Of a stretch of DNA of 12,368 nt, positions 6,161-12,368 are shown in pieces. The translations under genes and the position numbers were made by a program. The number at the start of each line of letters is the position of its first letter. Positions within the stretch are counted from its first letter, which is position 1. The notes under the pieces were generated by a model. It had not been told where the DNA came from. It was given only the letters and a program-made list of their open reading frames with translations, and searched no databases. The stretch covers positions 1 to 12,368 of the forward strand of contig JAKBAU010000077.1 in the NCBI GenBank assembly GCA_021808875.1. Direction: 5' to 3'. Source of the DNA: Pseudomonadota bacterium. Lineage in GTDB: Bacteria > Pseudomonadota > Alphaproteobacteria > Micropepsales > Micropepsaceae.

Positions 6161-7927
6161 ATGGACCAAGACGAGACGCTGGACGAAGGGCCGAGCCTCG
6201 GCCTCGAGGCGCCGCCGCAAAAGAGCGCCGAGCAATATCGTGTGCTTGCGCGCAAATATCGCCCCTCCGACTTCACCGGGCTGATCGGCCAGGAACCATT
6301 GGTCAGAACGCTGAAGAACGCGTTTGCCACGGGCCGTATTGCCCATGCCTTCATGCTCACTGGCGTGCGTGGGGTTGGCAAGACCACGACGGCGCGTATC
6401 GTCGCGCGCGCACTTAATTGCGTGGGCCCTGGCGGTACGCAAACCGGGCCGACAATCCAGCCTTGTGGCGTCTGCGAACCCTGCCGCGCCATTGCTGAAT
6501 CGCGCCATGTCGATGTGCAGGAGATGGATGCCGCCTCGCGTACCGGCATCGACGACATCCGCGAGATCATTGAGGGTGTCCGCTATGCTCCGGCTTCGGC
6601 TCGCTACAAGGTCTACATTATCGATGAAGTGCATATGCTCTCGAAGCAGGCCTTCAATGGGCTGCTGAAAACCCTCGAAGAGCCACCGCCGCATGTAAAA
6701 TTTATCTTCGCCACCACCGAAATCCGCAAGGTTCCGGTGACCGTGCTTTCGCGCTGCCAGCGCTTTGACTTGCGTCGGATCGAGCCCGAAGTTCTCATCG
6801 CCCATCTCAGGACGATCGCGGACAAGGAGCAGGTGCCCATCGCTGATGATGCGCTGGCCCTGATTGCGCGCGCCGCAGAGGGCTCGGTTCGGGATGCACT
6901 ATCGCTGCTCGATCAGGCGATCGCCCATGGCGAAGGTCAGCCGATCGCGGCGCAGAGCGTGCGTACGATGCTGGGACTGGCTGATCATGGACGCATCCTC
7001 GATCTGTTCGAGGCTCTGATGGGCGGGCATATCGAGACGGCCTTACGCGAACTCGAAGGCCTGCATGGACATGGCGCTGACCCCTTGCAGGTGATGCAGG
7101 ATCTGTTGGAGCTGACCCACTTTCTTACCCGGCTCAAGGTTGCACCAGCGGCCGAAGGCTTCTTTGATGGCAGCTCCGGGGAAGCACGACGGGCCGCGCA
7201 GCTGGCTGCGGGCTTGACCGTGCCAGCTCTGACCCGGACCTGGCAGCTTTTGCTCAAGGGGCTCCTCGAAGTTCGCGACGCGAGCCGACCTCTGGCGGCC
7301 TGCGAGATGGCACTCATCCGTCTCGCCTACGCCGCTGATCTGCCGCCGACCGATCGGCTGGTACGCGAGGTGATGGAAAGCATGTCGACGCGGCCTGCCA
7401 CCCCGGCAGCTGCCATGCCTGCCGCGCCATCGGCGCCGCTGGTCACGGCGCGCAGCCGCAGCGATGGCCGTGCCCCGGTACTGGCGCAGCAGACGGTTCC
7501 GCAGGCGCAGGGTGATGCCGGACCAAGCCTGTGCACCCTCGAGGATGTTGTGGCTCTCGCCATGGCCAAGGGCGCTGCAGTGCTCAAGGTTCACCTTGAG
7601 AACGATGTGCATCTGGTGACCCTCGAGCCAGGACGCCTCGAGTTCCGGCCGGGACCACGCGCGCCACGTACCCTTGCCCAAGATCTGGCGCAGAAGCTCA
7701 GGGACTGGACCGGCCAGCGCTGGGTGGTAAGCCTGGCCCGTGAGGGCGGCGCACCCAGCATTGCCGAAGCGCGCAAGGCGAAGATCACGGCCCGCCTGGA
7801 GCGGGTCCTGGCGGAGCCCATGGTGCGTGCGGTTCTGGACCGCTTTCCCGGAGCCGAGGTTATTCGGGTCATAGACAAGGAACCGCTGCTCGCTGCGGAT
7901 GGCGAGACTGGCGAGGAGGATGAATGA
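6161..7927 (+). CDS. dnaX: DNA polymerase III subunit gamma/tau (clamp loader ATPase)
   Basis: AAA+ motor of the clamp loader, which opens and places the beta sliding clamp and, as tau, ties polymerase cores to the helicase. The 588-residue protein has a variable acidic N-terminus, then the clamp-loader core entered by YRVLARKYRP (26-35). Walker A is GVRGVGKT (68-75), the zinc module Cys87, Cys102, Cys105 and Cys108, Walker B VYIIDEVH (151-158) and the SRC arginine-finger motif at 197-199. GSVRDALSLLDQA lies near residue 245. A Pro/Ala-rich linker (about 410-450) leads to a short tau-like C-terminal domain. No A6G-type slippery heptamer is seen, so a programmed gamma product is not supported. 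The ATG at 6161 has no Shine-Dalgarno. The stop overlaps ybaB by ATGA. Confidence 0.97.
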   Translation: MDQDETLDEGPSLGLEAPPQKSAEQYRVLARKYRPSDFTGLIGQEPLVRTLKNAFATGRIAHAFMLTGVRGVGKTTTARIVARALNCVGPGGTQTGPTIQPCGVCEPCRAIAESRHVDVQEMDAASRTGIDDIREIIEGVRYAPASARYKVYIIDEVHMLSKQAFNGLLKTLEEPPPHVKFIFATTEIRKVPVTVLSRCQRFDLRRIEPEVLIAHLRTIADKEQVPIADDALALIARAAEGSVRDALSLLDQAIAHGEGQPIAAQSVRTMLGLADHGRILDLFEALMGGHIETALRELEGLHGHGADPLQVMQDLLELTHFLTRLKVAPAAEGFFDGSSGEARRAAQLAAGLTVPALTRTWQLLLKGLLEVRDASRPLAACEMALIRLAYAADLPPTDRLVREVMESMSTRPATPAAAMPAAPSAPLVTARSRSDGRAPVLAQQTVPQAQGDAGPSLCTLEDVVALAMAKGAAVLKVHLENDVHLVTLEPGRLEFRPGPRAPRTLAQDLAQKLRDWTGQRWVVSLAREGGAPSIAEARKAKITARLERVLAEPMVRAVLDRFPGAEVIRVIDKEPLLAADGETGEEDE

Positions 7928-8250
7928 TGGAACTGGCCGATCTGTTTCAACAGGCCAAAGCCATGCAGGAAAAAGCTGCAGCGATGCAGATCGAACTGGA
8001 GCGCCTTGAGGTCGAAGGCGTTGCCGGCGGTGGACTTGTCCGTGTCACTATGACCGGAAAATCCGAGCTGAAACGCGTGACCATCGATCCCTCGCTGTTC
8101 GTGGCCGAGGAACGGCAGGTCGTCGAGGATCTGATCGTTGCAGCGGCCGGCGATGCCAAGGCCAAGGTCGAACGCCGTCTGGGCGATGAGATGCAGAAGC
8201 TCGCCGGCGGGCTTGGTTTGCCGCCAGGATTCAAGATGCCGGGATTTTAG
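7924..8250 (+). CDS. ybaB: YbaB/EbfC-family nucleoid-associated protein
   Basis: Small dimeric DNA-binding protein associated with the nucleoid and genetically linked to recR and dnaX in many bacteria. The 108-residue product shows the family signature: an N-terminal helix rich in Gln/Met/Lys, a central VEGVAGGGLVRVTMTGKSEL strand region (30-49), IDPSLF (54-59), then LIVAAAGDAKAK (70-81) and the C-terminal GGLGLPPGFKMPGF. AGGAGG at 7914-7919 serves as ribosome-binding site. The first ATG overlaps the dnaX stop; the next ATG, at 7927, is immediately adjacent and equally possible. Length is normal for the family. It converges with the HD-domain gene, with only 4 bp between the two stop codons and no room for a terminator. 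Confidence 0.95.
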   Translation: MMELADLFQQAKAMQEKAAAMQIELERLEVEGVAGGGLVRVTMTGKSELKRVTIDPSLFVAEERQVVEDLIVAAAGDAKAKVERRLGDEMQKLAGGLGLPPGFKMPGF

Positions 8251-8254
8251 GCAG

Positions 8255-8962
8255 TTAGAGAAAGTTCTCCGGCCAGATCATGGTGCGCCACATATGGGCG
8301 ACGGGTGAGCCGTCAAAGCCGAGGCCCTCTTCGGGCTGACGGAAGTTGCGCCCGATGATGTCCTCGAACAGCTCCAGCTGGGGCGCTTCCGTGCTTTCGA
8401 AACTGTAGACATCGTTGAGCGTGATGATGCGGCTCGTCATGTACCAGGCGTGATGGCGTGCGGCCTCTGCCTCCTTCTGGATGTGGGGAGGCGGCACATA
8501 TTCCCGTCCGAAGAAGCGATGGTAGATCTCGGGATAGTCATAGCCCACCTCGGGATCGGGCAAAAAGCGCAGTGCCTGATGCTTTTCGATTGCCCAGGCA
8601 ATTTCCGCGCTGACATAGGGACGCACCAGCTGCGCACTCCAATAGCCATGCTCTGCATGGATCAGTGCGCCCATGGCGATGTCGTGCAGCAGGCAGGCCA
8701 TGACCACGCTTTCGCTGTGGCCGGCCTTGAGGGCGTGAAAGGCACTGAGGGCGAGATGGTTACGCACGATGGCGCCGAAGCGGTAGCGAAAGAAGTCGAG
8801 CAATGTTGGCTTTTCCGGCATCGCCGCATAGGCCGGATTGTCACCCATCATGAAGACGGTATCCGGCCCCAATCGGGCGATGAGGCGGCGCTCGAGGCTG
8901 CCGTCATTGCCGACCATGGTCAGGGGATGGGGCATGATGAGCCGGTTGGGGGCAATCGTCAC
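8255..8962 (-). CDS. HD-domain protein, predicted metal-dependent phosphohydrolase
   Basis: A 235-residue protein with a recognisable HD signature: CLLHDIAMG places the His-Asp pair at 93-94, with further possible metal ligands His104/His105 in the next helix, His128 in AIEKHQAL and Asp184 in TLNDVYSF. This pattern fits the HD/PDEase superfamily, whose members hydrolyse nucleotides or cyclic phosphates; the actual substrate cannot be read. No membrane segment, signal peptide or partner domain is seen. The GTG at 8962 is chosen because GGAG lies five bases upstream; the next candidate, ATG at 8935, has no ribosome-binding site. The gene lies antiparallel between ybaB and recR, an unusual position in a normally contiguous group, and is divergent from recR. 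I do not recognise a named gene. Confidence 0.8.
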   Translation of the reverse strand: MTIAPNRLIMPHPLTMVGNDGSLERRLIARLGPDTVFMMGDNPAYAAMPEKPTLLDFFRYRFGAIVRNHLALSAFHALKAGHSESVVMACLLHDIAMGALIHAEHGYWSAQLVRPYVSAEIAWAIEKHQALRFLPDPEVGYDYPEIYHRFFGREYVPPPHIQKEAEAARHHAWYMTSRIITLNDVYSFESTEAPQLELFEDIIGRNFRQPEEGLGFDGSPVAHMWRTMIWPENFL

Positions 8963-9033
8963 GTGAACTCCGCAGCGGGGGATTTTCGCGGCGGCACCAT
9001 GACAAGATGGCTGCGGCGCTGCTAGAAGAAATT

Positions 9034-9636
9034 ATGGCCAATTATCCTGTCGGTCCGGAAATCGAACGTCTCGTGCAGCTGTTGGGCAGGCTGCCCGGTC
9101 TGGGCCCGCGTTCGGCGCGCCGCGCCACTCTTACGCTGCTAAAGAAACGCGAACAGTTGCTCGAGCCGTTGGCGGCCGCGTTGCGTCAGGCTGCCGAAGC
9201 CGTCAAGAACTGTGAGATCTGCGGCAATCTCGATAGCCAGTCGCCGTGTGCGCTGTGTCGTGACAACCGACGGGATCTCAAGGTGCTTTGTATCGTCGAG
9301 GACGTTGCTGATCTTTGGGCGCTGGAACGTGCCGGCGTCTTCAAGGGACACTATCACGTGCTGGGCGGTGCGCTGAGTGCGTTGGATGGAGTGACACCCG
9401 AGCGACTGAACCTCAAGGGACTGCTCGAGCGCATCGAGGCCGGGGTCAGGGAAGTCATTCTCGCCATGAATGCGACGGTGGAAGGTCAAACCACCGCCCA
9501 CTGGCTGAGTGATCTGATCGCGCCGAGCGGGGTCAAAATCAGCCGTCTTGCCCATGGCGTGCCCGTGGGTGGCGAACTCGATTATCTGGATGAAGGCACG
9601 CTGGCTGCGGCCTTTGCGGCGCGACGGGGATTTTAG
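9034..9636 (+). CDS. recR: Recombination mediator RecR
   Basis: Works with RecF and RecO to load RecA on SSB-coated gaps in RecF-pathway repair. The protein, 200 residues from the chosen start, has the full RecR architecture: N-terminal helix-hairpin-helix ([11 protein letters not shown], 20-30), a four-cysteine zinc finger (Cys60, Cys63, Cys72, Cys75), a Toprim domain starting at LCIVED (85-90) with [12 protein letters not shown] (108-119), and the C-terminal [16 protein letters not shown] segment. The ATG at 9034 gives the usual length (E. coli RecR is 201) and follows AGAAG. An ATG at 9007 would add nine residues but has no ribosome-binding site. recR normally follows ybaB directly; here the HD-domain gene separates them, so recR must have its own promoter or depend on long read-through. 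Confidence 0.96.
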   Translation: MANYPVGPEIERLVQLLGRLPGLGPRSARRATLTLLKKREQLLEPLAAALRQAAEAVKNCEICGNLDSQSPCALCRDNRRDLKVLCIVEDVADLWALERAGVFKGHYHVLGGALSALDGVTPERLNLKGLLERIEAGVREVILAMNATVEGQTTAHWLSDLIAPSGVKISRLAHGVPVGGELDYLDEGTLAAAFAARRGF

Positions 9637-9666
9637 CGGCGTCGCCGACCGTGCCGGCCGGTCCTC

Positions 9667-11238
9667 TCATTCTTCATCCGCCGCGTCATCCACGCTGGCT
9701 TCCTCGAGGTCCTCGGGGACGGCCAAGCCAAGCAGGGTCGTGGCGGAGCGCGATGGCAGGATTTCAACATCGCGAAGCTTACGGTTCATCACCCGGGTAC
9801 GGGTACCGAGACGATCAATGGTATTGGAGGCGGCACCCAGCTGGCGCTTGAGGGTATCGACCACCTTGCCATGCTCGGCGAACTCGCTGCGCACGGCCGC
9901 AAGCAGCTGCCAGACTTCACTTGAGCGCTTTTGAATGGCCAGCGAGCGAAACCCCATTTGAAACGCGTTGAGCATGGAGGCAAGCGTGGTCGGACCTGCC
10001 AGCGTCACGCGATAGTCGCGCTGCAGCCCGTCAAAGAAGCCGGGGCGACGGAGGATTTCGGCGAACAGGCTTTCGGTCGGCAGAAACAGCACCGCGAAAT
10101 CGGTTGTCACGGGCGGATTGATGTATTTTTCAGCGACCGCTTTGGCAAAGCTGCGCACCCGTGTTTCCAGGGCGGCTCCTGCGGCCTCGACGCCGGCGCC
10201 ATCGCCGCATTCGGCAGCGGCGAGAAGCCGCTCATAATCGTCTTGGGGAAATTTGGCGTCGATCGGCAGGAACAGGTCGCTGTCGTCCTCCAGGCTTGAA
10301 AAGCGCACCGCATATTCCACACGCTCGGCACTTTCGGGACGGCACTGCGCATTGCGCACAAACTGATCGGGGGCAAGAAACTGTTCGAGCAGGGCGCCAA
10401 GCTGTACCTCGCCCCAGGTGCCGCGGGTTTTGACATTGGTCAGGACCCTTTTGAGGTCGCCCACGCCGGTGGCCAGGCTTTGCATCTCTCCCAGTCCCTG
10501 GTGTACCGCCTTGAGCTGTTCAGAGACCGTGCGGAAGGACTCGCCCAGCCTCTGCTCGAGCGTCGACTGCAGCTTCTCTTCGACCGTCTGACGCATCTGC
10601 TCCAATTTTTGTTCATTGTTGGTGCGGATGGTTTCGAGCTTGGCATCGACGCTGGTGCGCAAGGCATCGGCTGCCGCTGTCTGCTTTTCGGTCAGCTGCG
10701 CCAGCTGCTCAAGGGTCGATTGCAGCTTCTCTTCGACGGTCTGACGCATCTGCTCCAGCTTCTGTTCATTGTTGGTGCGGATGGTTTCGAGCCTGGCATC
10801 TACGCTTGTGCGCAAGGCATCCGCCGCCGCTGCCTGCTTTTCGCTGAGCTGGGTCAGCTGGAGGAGAAGCCCGTCCAGCCGTTCTTTCTGCTGCCCGCTC
10901 ATGTCCTTCAGGGTTGTGAGCCATTGCTCGGAGGAAAGCCTGAAATTCGTGGTCAGCTCTTCGCGCAGCGCCCGTGCCTCGTCCGCCTGGCGCCGGTCGA
11001 AGGTCTCAAGGCGGGTCTCGAGGGCAAGCCGCAGCGCCTCCTGACCACGTTCGAGTTTGCCACCCAGCTCTTCGCGCAGGCCTCTGGTCTGTTCGCTGAG
11101 CTCGGTCCGACTGCGGTCGGCTTCGGCGCGGATCAGCTCGCCCAGCTCTCCGCCCTGGCGCCGGCGCCAAGCCAGCGCCGCAAGGATAGCGGCAGCAAGG
11201 CTGAAGCCGGCGCTCAAAAGGGCAAAAATGTGCGCCAT
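9667..11238 (-). CDS. rmuC: DNA recombination protein RmuC with duplicated coiled coil
   Basis: RmuC limits inversion-type recombination at short inverted repeats and is predicted to have a restriction-endonuclease-like fold. The 523-residue protein starts with one membrane helix (about 4-24), followed by a long coiled coil (about 30-240). The conserved core opens at GLGEMQSLATGVGDLK and RGTWGEVQLGALLEQ, contains PIDAKFP (a D-x-K motif of the nuclease-like fold) and FLPTESLFAEIL, and ends in an acidic tail. Residues 128-178 and 179-229 are a tandem duplication, differing at four of 51 positions. The duplication lies in the coil before the core and leaves the core intact. The ATG at 11238 is the natural start because the membrane helix follows at once; the ribosome-binding site is weak. 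It is divergent from def and convergent with recR, with 30 bp between. Confidence 0.95.
   Translation of the reverse strand: MAHIFALLSAGFSLAAAILAALAWRRRQGGELGELIRAEADRSRTELSEQTRGLREELGGKLERGQEALRLALETRLETFDRRQADEARALREELTTNFRLSSEQWLTTLKDMSGQQKERLDGLLLQLTQLSEKQAAAADALRTSVDARLETIRTNNEQKLEQMRQTVEEKLQSTLEQLAQLTEKQTAAADALRTSVDAKLETIRTNNEQKLEQMRQTVEEKLQSTLEQRLGESFRTVSEQLKAVHQGLGEMQSLATGVGDLKRVLTNVKTRGTWGEVQLGALLEQFLAPDQFVRNAQCRPESAERVEYAVRFSSLEDDSDLFLPIDAKFPQDDYERLLAAAECGDGAGVEAAGAALETRVRSFAKAVAEKYINPPVTTDFAVLFLPTESLFAEILRRPGFFDGLQRDYRVTLAGPTTLASMLNAFQMGFRSLAIQKRSSEVWQLLAAVRSEFAEHGKVVDTLKRQLGAASNTIDRLGTRTRVMNRKLRDVEILPSRSATTLLGLAVPEDLEEASVDDAADEE
10552..10857 (-). repeat. 153-bp tandem duplication inside rmuC
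   Basis: Two head-to-tail copies, 10705-10857 (first in the protein) and 10552-10704 (second). By eye I count about 17 base differences in 153, but only 4 of 51 amino acids differ, so most changes are synonymous. Each unit ends in three 11-residue coiled-coil repeats. Confidence 0.92.
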
Positions 11239-11294
11239 GTCCGCTTTGTCTCCCCGGTCCGAACGTTTCGGGAACCATAACCGATTCGCAGTTT

Positions 11295-11324
11295 CTTGAC
11301 CGGCAACCGACGTGCCATTATCTG
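11295..11324 (+). promoter_or_regulatory. Predicted def-fmt promoter
   Basis: CTTGAC (11295-11300), a 17-bp spacer, then TTATCT (11318-11323); read the other common way, TTGACC-N17-TATCTG. The -35 is a perfect alphaproteobacterial consensus. Initiation is expected at about 11330-11332, essentially at the def ATG (11331). Confidence 0.6.
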
Positions 11325-11330
11325 AGGCCT

Positions 11331-11849
11331 ATGAGCGTTCGCCCGATCCTGATTGCGCCCGATCCGCGCCTGAAACTCGTCTCCGAGCCGGTGACGGAGG
11401 TGGACGATCATATCCGAACCCTTGTCGCCGACATGATCGAGACCATGTACGACGCGGAAGGGATCGGGCTTGCTGCGATCCAGGTTGGCGTCGCCAAGCG
11501 CATCCTCGTCCTGGATGTCGAGCAAAAAGAGGAACGGCGCAATCCGCGTGTATTCATAAATCCTATCATCACTTGGAGCTCTGAGGCGACCGCGGTGATG
11601 GAGGAGGGCTGTCTGTCCGTCCCCGAAATCTGGGATGAAGTGGAACGGTCACAGGCGATCAAGGCAGAGTATCTGGACGCTGACGGCGGTCTACAAAGCC
11701 TTGAAGCAGAAGGTATTTTGGCTGTTTGCCTGCAGCATGAGATGGATCATCTGAACGGTGTTCTGTTTGTTGATCATCTTTCGAAGTTGAAGCGCTCGAT
11801 GGCGCTCAAAAAGCTCGCCAAAGCGAAGAAGCTGAAAAAGGCCAGCTGA
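11331..11849 (+). CDS. def: Peptide deformylase
   Basis: Metalloenzyme that removes the N-formyl group from nascent proteins at the ribosome, a prerequisite for Met aminopeptidase. The 172-residue product has all three family motifs: motif 1 GIGLAAIQ (44-51), motif 2 EGCLS (92-96, metal ligand Cys94) and motif 3 QHEMDH (135-140, ligands His136 and His140, catalytic Glu137). These mark a type 1, active deformylase rather than a degenerate homologue. The C-terminus is lysine-rich ([13 protein letters not shown]), as in many proteobacterial enzymes where it contacts the ribosome. The start fits the family, with GAGG only three bases upstream. It heads an operon with fmt: one base separates the def stop from the fmt ATG, so the formylating and deformylating enzymes are made together. 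Confidence 0.97.
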   Translation: MSVRPILIAPDPRLKLVSEPVTEVDDHIRTLVADMIETMYDAEGIGLAAIQVGVAKRILVLDVEQKEERRNPRVFINPIITWSSEATAVMEEGCLSVPEIWDEVERSQAIKAEYLDADGGLQSLEAEGILAVCLQHEMDHLNGVLFVDHLSKLKRSMALKKLAKAKKLKKAS

Positions 11850-11850
11850 G

Positions 11851-12368
11851 ATGGCCTTGCGTCTGGCCTTCATGGGCACGCCGGATTTTGCCACGCCCAC
11901 GCTTGCGGAGCTGCTGGCGCAGGGCCATGACATCGCTGCTGTGTATTCGCAGCCACCGCGGCCCAAGGGGCGGGGATTGCAGGCGGAGCCCTCTGCGGTG
12001 GCACGGCTTGCCGCGCGCTATGGCCTTGAGGTGCGCACCCCCATCAGTCTCAAGGGCGTGGCGGAGCAGGAGGCCTTTGCCGCGCTTGGTCTCGATGCGG
12101 CTGTGGTGGTCGCCTATGGTCTCTTGCTGCCCAAGAGGGTGCTCGAGGCAACGCGCCTGGGTTGTTTCAACCTTCATGGTTCGCTCTTGCCACGCTGGCG
12201 CGGGGCGGCGCCTCTGCAGCGGGCGATTATGGCTGGTGATGTGCAAACCGGGGTCATGGTGATGCGCATGGATGAGGGCCTTGATACCGGTCCCATTTTG
12301 ATGGCCGAGCGTATGGCGATTGGGCGCAAGACATTTGGCGAGTTGCATGACGAGCTGGCCCGGCTCGG
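11851..12368 (+). CDS. fmt: Methionyl-tRNA formyltransferase, N-terminal part (3' end outside window)
   Basis: Formylates Met-tRNA-fMet from 10-formyltetrahydrofolate, so that translation can start with formyl-Met. The frame is open to the last base; 172 codons are visible of a usual length of about 310. The N-terminal Rossmann-like formyltransferase domain is nearly complete: [12 protein letters not shown] at the start, the [10 protein letters not shown] segment (86-94), and catalytic residues Asn107 and His109 followed by SLLPRWRG (111-118). Asp145 lies in EGLDTGPIL. Asn/His/Asp match the formyltransferase triad. The C-terminal tRNA-binding domain lies outside the window. The start follows the def stop after one base, with AAAGG about nine bases upstream. 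Codon use is like that of def. Confidence 0.96.
   Translation, partial: MALRLAFMGTPDFATPTLAELLAQGHDIAAVYSQPPRPKGRGLQAEPSAVARLAARYGLEVRTPISLKGVAEQEAFAALGLDAAVVVAYGLLLPKRVLEATRLGCFNLHGSLLPRWRGAAPLQRAIMAGDVQTGVMVMRMDEGLDTGPILMAERMAIGRKTFGELHDELARL

Noticed and set aside
6101..6805. 234-codon minus-strand frame opposite dnaX
   Set aside because: Shadow of the conserved AAA+ region; no motif of its own.
6161..7927. Programmed -1 frameshift in dnaX producing gamma
   Set aside because: No A6G-type slippery heptamer was found in the reading frame, so a short gamma product is not supported.
9647..9663. GACCG/CGGTC hairpin between recR and rmuC stops as a terminator
   Set aside because: Only a 5-bp stem with a 7-nt loop and no U-tract; too weak to call.
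10480..11280. 266-codon + strand frame opposite rmuC
   Set aside because: Shadow of the coiled-coil coding region; its internal repeat simply reflects the rmuC duplication.
5967..11287. GANTC (CcrM-type) sites near the ffs (5967-5971) and def (11283-11287) promoters
   Set aside because: The five-base pattern is expected dozens of times in a window this long, so proximity to two promoters is not significant by itself.

Overview
The window reads as a chromosomal housekeeping region of an alphaproteobacterium. The evidence is high G+C, a homodimeric NADP-type isocitrate dehydrogenase of the alphaproteobacterial kind next to alaS, a small 4.5S-type SRP RNA just upstream of dnaX, promoter elements close to CTTGAC-N17-CTATAT, and an MHYT-domain histidine kinase. 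The order or genus cannot be fixed from the sequence alone. I see no phage, transposon, CRISPR array, tRNA or rRNA.

Layout. 1-988 is the 3' part of alaS (+), which converges on icd (2325-1114, -). A perfect 9-bp hairpin lies between the two. icd has a good promoter and is divergent from trmJ (2428-3195, +), a 2'-O RNA methyltransferase. An alpha/beta hydrolase (3192-4076, +) overlaps the trmJ stop by ATGA. After a 315-nt stretch with no recognisable gene comes an MHYT sensor histidine kinase (4392-5939, +). Next are the SRP RNA ffs with its own -10 element, a perfect DnaA-box 9-mer, and dnaX (6161-7927, +), overlapped by ybaB (7924-8250, +). recR (9034-9636, +) completes the classical dnaX-ybaB-recR group, but an HD-domain gene on the opposite strand (8962-8255) sits between ybaB and recR. 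rmuC (11238-9667, -) converges on recR and is divergent from def (11331-11849, +). fmt follows def after one base and runs off the window.

Functional themes. Translation and protein targeting: alaS charges tRNA-Ala, trmJ modifies tRNA, fmt formylates initiator Met-tRNA, def removes the formyl group from nascent proteins, and ffs is the RNA of the signal recognition particle. Replication and repair: dnaX (clamp loader), ybaB (nucleoid-associated), recR (recombination mediator) and rmuC (limits inversion recombination). icd belongs to the TCA cycle. The hydrolase, the MHYT kinase and the HD-domain protein are accessory-looking genes set among the core ones.

No undescribed multi-gene system is evident. 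The points most worth a second look are a 51-codon tandem duplication in the rmuC coiled coil, the HD-domain gene splitting ybaB from recR, promoter elements so close to the def and dnaX start codons that the mRNAs may be leaderless, and a DnaA box just upstream of dnaX.
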